Source: M3007 sp044226205 (lineage in GTDB: Bacteria; Bacteroidota; Bacteroidia; Chitinophagales; Saprospiraceae). Taken from it: 64,000 nt of DNA. The first letter of the stretch is position 1, and each line of letters starts with the position of its first letter. Under the pieces are notes generated by a model, which worked only from the letters and a program-made list of their open reading frames with translations, did not search any database and was not told the DNA's origin. The stretch covers positions 124,001 through 188,000 of the forward strand of contig JBGAHL010000008.1 in NCBI GenBank assembly GCA_044226205.1, read 5' to 3'. This document shows positions 8,675 through 17,047 of this stretch, in pieces. Both the position numbers and the translations under genes were made by a program.

Positions 8675-8902
8675 GTTAAAAAATTAACAGGTCGGCGCCC
8701 TGCCGCTGGCGTGACGCCTCGAACCGGGGAGGCGCAGATGATTTGGCGAAGGACTTTTTTTGAAAATTCCGACCGAATCATCTTTGGCTGTTTTTCAAAA
8801 AAGTGCGCATGAATACCAGAAGAAGCCGGATCGGTCGCGCTATTTGCTAAACTTTAACACGCCCGCCCTTAAAACTTTTTAACCTTTCCTTAACGGGGTG
8901 AT

Positions 8903-8910
8903 TATTTTTG
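8903..8910 (+). promoter_or_regulatory. Candidate Bacteroidetes -7 element (TATTTTTG)
   Basis: TATTTTTG matches TAnnTTTG and is about 135 bases upstream of the glycosyltransferase start at 9046. No good TTTG -33 box is spaced correctly. A second match, TAAGTTTG at 9014-9021, is closer to the gene, so which one is used is open. Confidence 0.3.
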
Positions 8911-9045
8911 CAGCGTCAAAAGCTGAAAACGACTGCCTGGCAGGTTCGCTTTGGCCGCGACGACAAGCCGGCGGAGGGCGTAGCAGCAGGCCAAATTTTT
9001 AACAAGAAGATTATAAGTTTGATAATCAACTAATTAAAAACCTGC

Positions 9046-9762
9046 ATGTCAGAGTTCCCGAGGCCGAAGCCGTTCATTGATGTCTTGATACCCGCTTTCA
9101 ACGAGGAAAAGTCGCTGCCGCTCGTGCTGGCCGGTCTTCCTCGCGAGGGGTTTCGCCAGGCGATCGTCTGCGACAACGGCTCTACCGACGCCACTGCCGC
9201 GCTCGCCAAAAGCCTCGGCGCGGTGGTCGTTCATGAGCCGGAAAAGGGCTACGGCGCCGCTTGCCTCGCCGGAATGCGTTACCTCGCGGCCCTGCCCCCG
9301 TCCGAACGGCCGGAAATCGTGGTCTTCCTCGATGGCGATTACTCCGATTATCCCGAAGACCTGCCAAAAGTGGTCGGTCCGATTCTGAACGACGACATGG
9401 ATATGGTGATCGGCTCGCGACTGCTCGGCGGCCTCGAACCCGGCGCCATGACCCTGCCCCAACGCTTCGGCAACTGGCTCGCGCCCCTGCTGATCCGCTG
9501 GTTCTGGGGCTACCGGTTTACCGACCTCGGGCCGTTTAGGGCTATTCGTTACGAAGCCCTGCTGAGGCTCGACATGGCCGACCGAAATTTCGGCTGGACG
9601 GTCGAAATGCAGGTCAAAGCCGCCAAACTGGGCCTCCGTTGCACCGAGGTGCCGCTGCGTTACCGCCGGCGGGCCGCCGGACAAAGCAAGGTGTCGGGAA
9701 CGATCAAAGGCTCCGTGAAAGCGGGCTGGAAAATCTTGTACACGATCTTTAAATCGCTGTAA
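9046..9762 (+). CDS. Family 2 glycosyltransferase (dolichyl-phosphate mannosyltransferase-like)
   Basis: A 238-residue GT-A enzyme that transfers sugar from a nucleotide donor, probably to a polyprenyl phosphate or other lipid acceptor. Visible motifs in order are VLIPAFNEEKSLP at the N-terminus, CDNGSTDATAALA (nucleotide binding), KGYGAACLAGM, and the DxD-type FLDGDYSDYPED near residue 100. It then has the GSRLLGG and DLGPFRAIRY segments seen in DPM/ArnC-like and UDP-glucose:dolichyl-phosphate transferases. There is no membrane anchor, so it is likely cytoplasmic or peripheral. It is followed after 61 bases by a second, membrane-embedded glycosyltransferase on the same strand, suggesting a shared transcript. 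The acceptor is not known. Confidence 0.88.
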   Translation: MSEFPRPKPFIDVLIPAFNEEKSLPLVLAGLPREGFRQAIVCDNGSTDATAALAKSLGAVVVHEPEKGYGAACLAGMRYLAALPPSERPEIVVFLDGDYSDYPEDLPKVVGPILNDDMDMVIGSRLLGGLEPGAMTLPQRFGNWLAPLLIRWFWGYRFTDLGPFRAIRYEALLRLDMADRNFGWTVEMQVKAAKLGLRCTEVPLRYRRRAAGQSKVSGTIKGSVKAGWKILYTIFKSL

Positions 9763-9823
9763 ATCTTTTAAATAAACTCAATTACCAATTAGAAAACGCG
9801 AACTTCGCAACTCAAAACTCAAT

Positions 9824-11371
9824 ATGTACGGTCTTAATTCGCTCTTCAATGCCCTGCAGTATCAAGCTTTTGTCGATTTCGGCTACCTGATGCTGCTCAT
9901 TTACTTCATCGCCATGAGCGCGGTGACGATTTACTGCCTGTTGCAGTTCCACCTGTTGTATCTGTACAAAAAATTCCACCGCGAAAACCCGGAGATCAAA
10001 TACCGCCGCTACGACGCCGACGACAGCAATGTGCCGTTCGTGACCGTGCAATTGCCGATGTACAACGAAATGTACGTTGCAGAGCGCATCATCGACTACG
10101 TTGCAGCGCAGGAATATCCGAAGGACCGATTTGAAATTCACGTCCTCGACGATTCCACCGACGAAACCGTCAACATCGTGGCCGCCAAGGTCGCCGAGAT
10201 GAAAGCCAAGGGCTTCAACATCGAGCACATCCACCGCGTCAACCGCCAGGGCTACAAAGCCGGCGCGCTTCAGGAAGCCATGCCTCGCGCCAACGGCGAA
10301 TACATCGCCATTTTCGACGCTGACTTCACGCCGCGCCCCGATTTTCTGCGCACCACCATGCCGCACTTCGAAGATGAAAAAGTAGGCATCGTACAAACCC
10401 GCTGGGAGCATATCAACGCCGATTACAGCCTGCTGACCAAAATGCAGGCCCTGCAACTCAACGTGCACTTCACCGTCGAGCAGGCCGGCCGTTCGTACGG
10501 CAACCTCTTGCTCCAGTTCAACGGCACGGCTGGTTTGTGGCGCAAAAAAGTCATCAACGAAGCCGGCGGCTGGCAAAGCGACACCCTCACGGAAGACCTC
10601 GACCTGAGCTTCCGCGCCCAGATCCTGGGGTACAAAATTCAGTACCTCGAAAAACTCGAAAGCCCGGCCGAACTTCCGGTCGAAATGAACGGTCTCAAAG
10701 GCCAGCAATTCCGCTGGAACAAAGGCGGCGCGCAGAATGCCCGCAAATTGCTCCACCTGATCTGGAAAGAAAGCGGCAACAAACTGAACATCATGCAAAA
10801 ACTGCACGCTACCAGCCAGTTGCTCGCCTACGGCATGTTCCTCTGGGTGTTCCTGGCCGCTGTGAGCAGTATTCCGCTGGCTTTCGCTTTCCGCGAACTG
10901 GGTATTTCCACCCACTTCCTTTCGTTCTCGGTGCTGGGCCTTTTCTCGATGGCCGCCATTTCCTACACGGCCAATATCACCGCTGCCCTCAACCGCACGG
11001 CGCCCTTTACTTTCTGGGAAAAAGTGCGCTTCTTCGGACTGTTCCTGTCCTTCATGCCGATCTCCATGGGCTTGTCTTTGTACAACGCCGTGGCGGTTAT
11101 TGAAGGCCTGATGGGCAAAGCTTCGGCTTTCGTTCGCACGCCGAAATACGGTATCGACGGTGAGAAAAAACAGTTCAGCAAAGCCAGCTACGTAGCCCGC
11201 AAGATTTCCTGGATCACGATTGCAGAGGGCGTTATGGCGCTCATCTTCGTGGTGGCGGTTATTCTGGGTATTCGTACCAAAAACACGGCTTTCGTGCTGT
11301 TCCACTCGATGCTTGCCGTTGGTTTCGGCACCATCTGCTACTACTCGATCAAACACTTGCGATTCCGCTAA
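9824..11371 (+). CDS. Processive family 2 glycosyltransferase, CesA/CslA-like membrane protein
   Basis: A 515-residue integral-membrane glycosyltransferase. It has an N-terminal membrane segment (about 18-48) and a cytosolic catalytic domain with FVTVQLPMYNE, HVLDDSTDETV, IAIFDADFTPRPDF, LTEDLDLSFRAQ and QQFRW. These are the D, DxD, TED and QxxRW motifs of cellulose-synthase-like enzymes. About four membrane segments follow (residues 330-515). It likely polymerises a polysaccharide and passes it across the inner membrane. The closest architecture I recall is the CslA/glucomannan or beta-glucan synthase type; no PilZ domain is seen. It is 61 bases downstream of the DPM-like gene and is followed by a strong terminator. 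Confidence 0.9.
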   Translation: MYGLNSLFNALQYQAFVDFGYLMLLIYFIAMSAVTIYCLLQFHLLYLYKKFHRENPEIKYRRYDADDSNVPFVTVQLPMYNEMYVAERIIDYVAAQEYPKDRFEIHVLDDSTDETVNIVAAKVAEMKAKGFNIEHIHRVNRQGYKAGALQEAMPRANGEYIAIFDADFTPRPDFLRTTMPHFEDEKVGIVQTRWEHINADYSLLTKMQALQLNVHFTVEQAGRSYGNLLLQFNGTAGLWRKKVINEAGGWQSDTLTEDLDLSFRAQILGYKIQYLEKLESPAELPVEMNGLKGQQFRWNKGGAQNARKLLHLIWKESGNKLNIMQKLHATSQLLAYGMFLWVFLAAVSSIPLAFAFRELGISTHFLSFSVLGLFSMAAISYTANITAALNRTAPFTFWEKVRFFGLFLSFMPISMGLSLYNAVAVIEGLMGKASAFVRTPKYGIDGEKKQFSKASYVARKISWITIAEGVMALIFVVAVILGIRTKNTAFVLFHSMLAVGFGTICYYSIKHLRFR

Positions 11372-11411
11372 AAGCGGCTCGCTTTTTTCCGGAAATAAAT
11401 CGAAAAATGAC

Positions 11412-11444
11412 GCCCTGTGCCGCGCAAGCGGCACGGGGCTTTTT
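11412..11444 (+). terminator. Rho-independent terminator after the CesA-like gene
   Basis: GCCCTGTGCCGC (11412-11423) pairs with GCGGCACGGGGC (11428-11439), 12 pairs with one G-U around a GCAA loop, followed by TTTTT (11440-11444). It ends the two-gene glycosyltransferase transcript. Confidence 0.85.
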
Positions 11445-11539
11445 GTCAATATCATACCAAACAGATGTTCGAATCGCGGGATGGCGTGTCAGGCATTTAT
11501 TTTCGTTCGATAGTTATTCATCTTTTCAACTTACCGAAC

Positions 11540-13300
11540 ATGAAAACCATCTTGACCTTAGCCCTGACGGGGATAATCACTTACGTGCTCGGCGCGCAGC
11601 AGCACGAATACGCCCTTTCATACGGATATAATACGACACCGACCCGGTCTTGTCTGCTTGCCAACGGCAATGTTCTGGTATTGGGACGAAGCGAAATCAA
11701 GCCGGATCAATTGATGACCGACACCGTTTTTGCCCTCATATTCAGTCCGGACGCACAAATACTACATCGTTTCAATCTCCCGGTTCCGTTAAACGAAATA
11801 CGGTATGCCGATGACGTAGTCGCAACGCCCAATGGGGGATTTATCGTCAGCATTGCTGCACAAAATTGCGATGCAGGCCCTGTAGACGAGGCTTTGCAGG
11901 GCTATGATCAGGACGGAAACCTGCTTTGGAATCTTGAATTGGATTATGGTCTTTGGCATCTGGATATCGCGCCGGATGGCTCTCCAATCGTAATCCTGTA
12001 TCACACGATGATTGCTCTCGACTACCTTACCGGCGCTACACTTTGGGAATGTGAATTGACTTCAAATAATAATTTTGAGATAAATGACCTTGATTTTATA
12101 CCCGGCAGCTGGGATTTTGTGGCGACGGGTAATCCCGACATCCAGTTCTGGCATCAAAATGGCACCCCGCCTGTCCCTCAATACTCCCTGCAAAGCGCGG
12201 AAAATCTGATCGGTAATATCGTATTGAACAAAGTTTTGGCAACAGAGGCAGGAATTTATGCCCAGAGCAGCTACCCCGGTGCGATCATCCGGTATGATGG
12301 TCCGAATTACAACACCGTGTTCAACTCACCAATTTTTCCGCCACTTGATTTTATAAAAGCGGACTCGGGCTTCTTTTGGGTTTTAACCCGCGAGATCGAC
12401 CGGAACACCTTGCTACGCCTCTCGTACCAGGGCCAGGTTTCGGACACCCTTGGTTTCGGAGACAAGTGGCGCTGGGCTACGCAGGTCGTCGTATCAGACA
12501 GTCTTGTTTTTGTGCAAGGAGAATGTGGTTCTGGCGATGTAAACATCCCGGCCTCAGTCGTTAACCCTTTGGGTTACTACGATGCCAAACATCTTTGGGT
12601 GCAGCGTTTTACAATGGAAGAGCCACCCGGCGACATTGGCACGGCGCACAACGCTGCGCTGACGGAAGTTATTCAAGGCGAGCCAATGAGCGTAAGTTAT
12701 AGTACATCGCCGTTTTGGGGTACGCTGACTAATGAATATGGCGGTGATTTCTCTGCCCGAATAACCAACAACGGCGATTCCATTTTGCAATCTGTTGATG
12801 TGATGATCGTCTTCCCGACGGACTATTCCTGGGGAATTTGTTACGAAAAACCGGCCGGATATTTTCATCTTGACCATCTCGGGCTACTTCCCGGCCAGTC
12901 TGCCGTTGTGCCGCTCGGTGATGTGCTGGCGAGCGGGCAGAAGTTTTTTCCGTCCCAATTTTGTTTCTGGACCGCGGCGCCCAATATGCATCCGGACGCC
13001 AGCCACGACGATGATGCATTTTGTCTTGCCATTTATACGGATGCATCGGAACCTGCCACGACCCGGCCATTGGAAATTTACCCCAACCCCTCTTGTACCG
13101 GCGAATTTTTTATTTCCTGGAAAAACACCGGCCAACTGCCGCCCTGTTTCGAAATGTTCGATTGGAGCGGAAGGCTTGTGCTGACTGGCCGTGTGGATAC
13201 AGGCGTGGAACGGATCAGGATCGATGCCGGGCATTTAGCCGCGGGTACTTACTGGATCAGAATGGGCAGGGACGCGGAGAAAGTGGTATTAATGCCATAA
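11540..13300 (+). CDS. T9SS-secreted protein, first of two tandem paralogs
   Basis: The start at 11540 gives a signal peptide MKTILTLALTGIITYVLGAQ; an in-frame ATG at 11465 would add 25 residues before it. The 586-residue product has WD/quinoprotein-like beta-propeller repeats in its first two thirds (QGYDQDGNLLWNLELDYG, ALDYLTGATLWECEL). A domain follows around 430-500 with FSARITNNGDSILQSVDV and FCFWTAAPNMHPDASHDDD. A C-terminal sorting domain starts LEIYPNPSCTGEFFISW. It shares layout and many phrases with the next gene (FVDTVFA/MTDTVFA, PGSWDFVATG/PGTEDFVAVG, FCFWTAAPN), so the pair arose by duplication. It is predicted to be displayed on the cell surface; role unknown. Confidence 0.85.
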   Translation: MKTILTLALTGIITYVLGAQQHEYALSYGYNTTPTRSCLLANGNVLVLGRSEIKPDQLMTDTVFALIFSPDAQILHRFNLPVPLNEIRYADDVVATPNGGFIVSIAAQNCDAGPVDEALQGYDQDGNLLWNLELDYGLWHLDIAPDGSPIVILYHTMIALDYLTGATLWECELTSNNNFEINDLDFIPGSWDFVATGNPDIQFWHQNGTPPVPQYSLQSAENLIGNIVLNKVLATEAGIYAQSSYPGAIIRYDGPNYNTVFNSPIFPPLDFIKADSGFFWVLTREIDRNTLLRLSYQGQVSDTLGFGDKWRWATQVVVSDSLVFVQGECGSGDVNIPASVVNPLGYYDAKHLWVQRFTMEEPPGDIGTAHNAALTEVIQGEPMSVSYSTSPFWGTLTNEYGGDFSARITNNGDSILQSVDVMIVFPTDYSWGICYEKPAGYFHLDHLGLLPGQSAVVPLGDVLASGQKFFPSQFCFWTAAPNMHPDASHDDDAFCLAIYTDASEPATTRPLEIYPNPSCTGEFFISWKNTGQLPPCFEMFDWSGRLVLTGRVDTGVERIRIDAGHLAAGTYWIRMGRDAEKVVLMP

Positions 13301-13364
13301 AACGATTTTGGGCCCAACCCAATGGCGCGTCGTTTCCGTCTTTTCCCCCAAAAACATCTCTTTT

Positions 13365-15101
13365 ATGAAAAATCTTTTCTCTCTTTTCCTTGCCTTGTTG
13401 CTTGCCCAGGGGCTTGCCGCCCAAACCCACGACCACGTGCTGGGTTTTGGCTTCTACAATAATGTTTCTGCCGTTTGCGCCTTGACCGACGGTCGGTTTA
13501 TGGCGGCCGGAACGGGCACGCCGGAGCCCGGCGCTTTGTTCGTCGATACCGTTTTTGCCGTGGTGTACGATGCCAGCGGTCAGGTTTTGCTGCGCAAACA
13601 AGTGCCCGCTCCTTTGTCAGAAGTTCGGCGGGCGGCCCATGCGGAGGCCACGCCCGACGGCGGTTTTGTACTGAGCACAAATTCAACGCTTTGTGATGTA
13701 GTGAGCGATAATGTCTGCCTCTTTTCCTACGATGCGGAGGGTAAACTGCGCTGGAGCAAAACCGGGTTCAGCTCGTTCGATGGGGGGCCGCTGGCGATCA
13801 CACCCGAAGGAGACGTTGTCGGGGTGCTCAACAATGCCATCATGGCATTCGATCGGGAGACTGGCGACCCGCTCTGGAACTTCCCGTTAAGCAACAATGT
13901 GAGCATTTACGACCTGGCATTCGTACCTGGTACCGAGGATTTTGTGGCAGTCGGAGTGCCCGCAATGCAGTACTGGAAGCATATCGGAGTGTCGGGCTCC
14001 CCCAACTTTTTCCTGTCTTATTCCGACAATCCGCCGCAATTCAGCTACATGAATAAAGTAATCGTAAAAGCGGGCGCGGCTTACGCCCTCGACCTGTGGC
14101 AGCATCGGCTGGTGCGTTTCGACAACACGGGTTACACCCTTTTGAATACCTATTCCTGGGATGTAAACGACTTTACCCAGTTTGGCGACGGGTTTGTTCT
14201 GGGGGGCTCACCCAACAATAATTATCAACTGATCAGGGTCGACGCCAACGGCGAAGTGCTCGAATCGCTTGAAAATGACGACCCCTGGAAAAGGGGGGAT
14301 TTATTGGTTTCCAACGGCGATCATATCGCGATTGCGGGCGCTTACGGCTCCGGCCCGGAAAGTTTTCCGCTCGTACCGCAGTACCAGGCTTCCCATGTCT
14401 GGCTCCGCACCCTGAACAATTTTTCGACGCCAAGCGCTTCCGGCCAGTCAGGCGCCTCGCTCACCGGCGTGCAACAACTCGTTCCTGTGCAAGTCGACGA
14501 AACGTCGTTCCCTGGCCTTACCCAATCATATTATAGCCTATCTGGAGGTGATTTTAAGGTACAAGTGACCAATACAGGCAGCAATGTGCTCGATCAGGCG
14601 GATGTGCTGATTGAATTTAACAACAACGCCTTCTGGGACATCTGCTTCCTGCGCCCGGCAAAACGCGTGCATTATGATGGCCTGGCCCTTGCGCCCGGCC
14701 AGTCGGTCTGGCTTTCGTTCGGCAATATTGCTGCGGAAGGGCAGACCAGCGTGCCGACAGAATTTTGCTTTTGGACGGCAGCGCCCAACGAACAACCCGA
14801 TGCCCACCACGATGACGACTACTACTGCCATACCATCACACTGGGTAATGACGAACCACAGATTGCTCCCCTGAGCATTGCGCCCAACCCGGCAGACAGC
14901 CGCGGATTCAGGGTTCAACTCCCGCAGGAAGCTGCGCAGCCGCTCGATTACAGGCTGGTCGATGCATTGGGCAGGACCGTTGTAAAAGGCCAACTGGAAA
15001 AAGGCAGTACGGAAACCTGGATCGAAACACCCGGCGTATCGCCCGGCTTCTATGTCTTCCAAATTGGAAATTGGTGCGCCAAAGTGGTGATAAACCGCTG
15101 A
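13365..15101 (+). CDS. T9SS-secreted protein, second of two tandem paralogs
   Basis: The start at 13365 yields MKNLFSLFLALLLAQGLAAQ, a clear signal peptide; an in-frame ATG at 13308 only adds a leader of 19 residues. The 578-residue protein repeats the architecture of its neighbour. It has a propeller-like N-terminal region (LFSYDAEGKLRWSKTG, AFDRETGDPLWNFPLS), then a mid-domain with FKVQVTNTGSNVLDQADVLI and FCFWTAAPNEQPDAHHDDD, and a C-terminal sorting domain opening LSIAPNPADSRGF. The gap to the first paralog is 64 bases with no terminator, so the two may be co-transcribed. Its wobble positions look more GC-rich than in the first copy. Confidence 0.85.
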   Translation: MKNLFSLFLALLLAQGLAAQTHDHVLGFGFYNNVSAVCALTDGRFMAAGTGTPEPGALFVDTVFAVVYDASGQVLLRKQVPAPLSEVRRAAHAEATPDGGFVLSTNSTLCDVVSDNVCLFSYDAEGKLRWSKTGFSSFDGGPLAITPEGDVVGVLNNAIMAFDRETGDPLWNFPLSNNVSIYDLAFVPGTEDFVAVGVPAMQYWKHIGVSGSPNFFLSYSDNPPQFSYMNKVIVKAGAAYALDLWQHRLVRFDNTGYTLLNTYSWDVNDFTQFGDGFVLGGSPNNNYQLIRVDANGEVLESLENDDPWKRGDLLVSNGDHIAIAGAYGSGPESFPLVPQYQASHVWLRTLNNFSTPSASGQSGASLTGVQQLVPVQVDETSFPGLTQSYYSLSGGDFKVQVTNTGSNVLDQADVLIEFNNNAFWDICFLRPAKRVHYDGLALAPGQSVWLSFGNIAAEGQTSVPTEFCFWTAAPNEQPDAHHDDDYYCHTITLGNDEPQIAPLSIAPNPADSRGFRVQLPQEAAQPLDYRLVDALGRTVVKGQLEKGSTETWIETPGVSPGFYVFQIGNWCAKVVINR

Positions 15102-15123
15102 TCTGTCCGAATTTTGGCCCGGT

Positions 15124-16536
15124 ATGAGCAAACGTCTGTTGTATTCCGCGGCCTTTACAGTGCTCACCGTTTGGCTTGGGTTCTTTACCCGTCGTTCGGA
15201 TTTCGGGCCTTTTATCGGGGCGTACGGGCTGATGTTCGGCCTGTACGCCCTGCTGATTTTTAAAGAAAAGCCGGAAGGCGCCGACCGGCGCTGGTACCTG
15301 GGGCTGGGCATAGCCCTGCGAATCATTTTGCTGTTTGGCATGCCCATGTTCTCCGACGATTACTTTCGTTTTTTGTGGGACGGACGGTTGCTGGCGCAAG
15401 GGATACATCCTTTTGCTCACCCACCCGAATACTATATGGCGCAGCCCGTGCTGCCTGCGGGCTTGAGCGGCGAATTGTACGCCCGGCTAAATTCTCCTCA
15501 ATATTATACGGTATATCCGCCAGTGTGTCAGGCGGTATTTGCGCTGGCTGGCTGCTTGTTTCCGTTCGGCGACCAGGCATCGGTGGTCGTGATTAAGTTG
15601 TTCTTGCTGGGTTGCGAAGTGGCGACGATCGTTAGCCTCACCCCCCGGCCCCCTCTCCAAAGGGGAGGGGGAGATCGACCCCGGGTTGTGATCGCCTCCC
15701 CCTCTCCAAAGGAGAGGGGGCCGGGGGGCGAGGCTTTGGGGCTGGCAAGCCTGGCCTACGCCCTGAATCCCCTTGTGCTGCTCGAAATCGTAGGCAACCT
15801 GCATTTCGAAGGGGCGATGATCTGCTTTTTGATCATCGGATTGAAAGCCCTCGAGCGAAACCGGCTCGGCGCAGGCGCCTTCTGGTGGGCATTGGCGACG
15901 GCCTCCAAGTTGCTGCCGCCCCTGTTTTTGCCGGTGATCTGGCGTTGGCTGGGGTGGCGACGCGGCTTGCGGTTTGTCTTGCTGTTCGGGGCAATTACGC
16001 TTGCCTTGTTTTTGCCATTGCTTCAACCTGAAGTATTGGCCAACATGGGCAGCAGTTTGAATCTTTATTTCCGGCAGTTCGAGTTTAATGCCAGTGTGTA
16101 CTACCTGGCCAAATTTTCAGGCAACCAGTTTTCAAAATGGGAAACGGGCCGGTTGGTCGGCCCGGCCCTCAGCGTACTGACTATTCTGGCGGTCATGGCT
16201 CTTGCGATCTGGCGAACCGCCAAAAACCGCAAGCGTGAGCGCTTGTACGAAACGCTCACGCTTGCTTCTGCCATTTACCTGTTCGATGCCACGACCGTAC
16301 ACCCCTGGTACGTCATTGTCCCGCTGGTATTGTCGCTGGGTACGCGCTGGCGGTTTGCGATCGTGTGGTCGGGCATGGCTGCCTTGTCGTACAGCCACTA
16401 CGAAGGCGGGTTATTTCAGGAAAAATGGGGCCTGATCGCCCTCGAATACGGCGTAGTCTGGTGTTTTTTGCTCGCCGACTTGTGCCGTATCAATCCTTTG
16501 AACCTTCTCCGACGAAGTAGTCTTCCCGGTTTTTAA
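15124..16536 (+). CDS. Polytopic mannosyltransferase-like glycosyltransferase with in-frame palindromic insertion
   Basis: A 470-residue membrane protein with about ten hydrophobic segments, resembling GT87/GT-C-type mannosyltransferases of Bacteroidota. Family-typical stretches are FSDDYFRFLWDGRLLAQGIHPF, with the first-loop acidic pair DD, the YYTVYPPVCQAVFALA segment and YALNPLVLLEIVGNLHFEG. These enzymes use polyprenyl-phosphate sugars and act on the periplasmic side. Residues about 171-203 (SLTPRPPLQRGGG to SPSPKERGPGGEA) are encoded by a 100-bp palindromic repeat and look foreign to the family; they fall between two membrane segments. The 3' end overlaps the convergent gene by 47 bases. 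The DPM-like enzyme at 9046 could supply its donor (inference). Confidence 0.78.
   Translation: MSKRLLYSAAFTVLTVWLGFFTRRSDFGPFIGAYGLMFGLYALLIFKEKPEGADRRWYLGLGIALRIILLFGMPMFSDDYFRFLWDGRLLAQGIHPFAHPPEYYMAQPVLPAGLSGELYARLNSPQYYTVYPPVCQAVFALAGCLFPFGDQASVVVIKLFLLGCEVATIVSLTPRPPLQRGGGDRPRVVIASPSPKERGPGGEALGLASLAYALNPLVLLEIVGNLHFEGAMICFLIIGLKALERNRLGAGAFWWALATASKLLPPLFLPVIWRWLGWRRGLRFVLLFGAITLALFLPLLQPEVLANMGSSLNLYFRQFEFNASVYYLAKFSGNQFSKWETGRLVGPALSVLTILAVMALAIWRTAKNRKRERLYETLTLASAIYLFDATTVHPWYVIVPLVLSLGTRWRFAIVWSGMAALSYSHYEGGLFQEKWGLIALEYGVVWCFLLADLCRINPLNLLRRSSLPGF
15635..15734. repeat. Palindromic repeat inserted in frame within a coding region
   Basis: Bases 15635-15658 and 15711-15734 are 24-bp inverted repeats with one mismatch (core CCCCCCGGCCCCCTCTCC). 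CTCTCCAAAGG-type sequence lies on both inner sides. The element is read through by the mannosyltransferase as a Pro/Arg/Gly-rich stretch including LTPRPPLQRGGG and SPSPKERGPGGEA. Peptides of this kind recur in many unrelated bacterial proteins, to my recollection, as translated copies of a dispersed palindrome comparable to the Rickettsia palindromic elements. Confidence 0.8.
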
Positions 16537-17023
16537 ACAACACATTGAAGGTCGTCATACTTCCGTAGCAACGGGTGATATACTGCTGGAGATTGACTTT
16601 GTCCTCGTCGTCGAGTTTTTTGTGTGCGTTGATGTTTTGCTCGAGTACCCGCAGGCGATCGCGCATCATGACGATCTTGTGGAAAAAGGTTTCGATCGGC
16701 ACTTCTTTGGGTTGCAGGCTCGTATCGGAGGGTTTCATGATGAGGACGCCTTTGGCCCAGCGGTCGCCCATGGGCACGGTTTCGAGGCTGGTGCCGGCCC
16801 ACGCGCGCAGGATGCGCACGAGCGATTCCTCCGCTTCGGTGAAAGAAACGGCCTCGTCGGGGGTGATCCGTTCCACGATTTGCCAGCCGGAATAGTCTTT
16901 TCCGACCATTTTCAAACCAAATTGCATAAAACAAACTTCGTAAGCCGCTACGTGCAGTCTTACCACTACGCCGTCGCCAAAAGCAGGATGTTTGACGCGG
17001 GAGCCGATGCCAAGGAGTTCCAT
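16490..17023 (-). CDS. Conserved hypothetical protein with Tudor-like N-terminus
   Basis: A 177-residue soluble protein. The N-terminus GIGSRVKHPAFGDGVVVRL resembles the small beta-barrel at the end of UvrD/PcrA helicases and in CarD-like proteins (G..V.H..FG.G.V), which bind RNA polymerase or nucleic acid. The rest is helical, including a likely coiled region at 120-150 (KIVMMRDRLRVLEQNINAHKK). The function is unknown; similar proteins exist in Saprospiraceae as far as I recall. It lies 24 bases downstream of the CPBP protease gene on the same strand, so they are probably co-transcribed, and its last 47 bases overlap the convergent glycosyltransferase. Confidence 0.7.
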   Translation of the reverse strand: MELLGIGSRVKHPAFGDGVVVRLHVAAYEVCFMQFGLKMVGKDYSGWQIVERITPDEAVSFTEAEESLVRILRAWAGTSLETVPMGDRWAKGVLIMKPSDTSLQPKEVPIETFFHKIVMMRDRLRVLEQNINAHKKLDDEDKVNLQQYITRCYGSMTTFNVLFKNREDYFVGEGSKD

Positions 17024-17047
17024 ATTTGATTAATTTAATTCAGATGT

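Larger units (their letters stand above)
8539..9045. other. 507-bp intergenic region between divergent genes
   Basis: No convincing open reading frame. It must hold the promoters of the minus-strand lipoprotein (start 8538) and the plus-strand glycosyltransferase (start 9046). Two matches to TAnnTTTG occur on the plus strand, at 8903-8910 and 9014-9021. A weak hairpin with a T-run is present at 8637-8674 and a small GTTAA-AAAA-TTAAC hairpin at 8675-8688. The stretch is otherwise unremarkable. Confidence 0.5.

Noticed and set aside
7108..8679. A 523-codon plus-strand open frame opposite the beta-helix lipoprotein
   Set aside because: The Val/Gly-rich translation has no signal or motif, and the minus-strand frame has a lipoprotein signal and repeat pattern.
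9812..11455. A 547-codon minus-strand open frame opposite the CesA-like glycosyltransferase
   Set aside because: The plus-strand enzyme has all its catalytic motifs; the antisense frame is His/Glu/Phe-rich noise.
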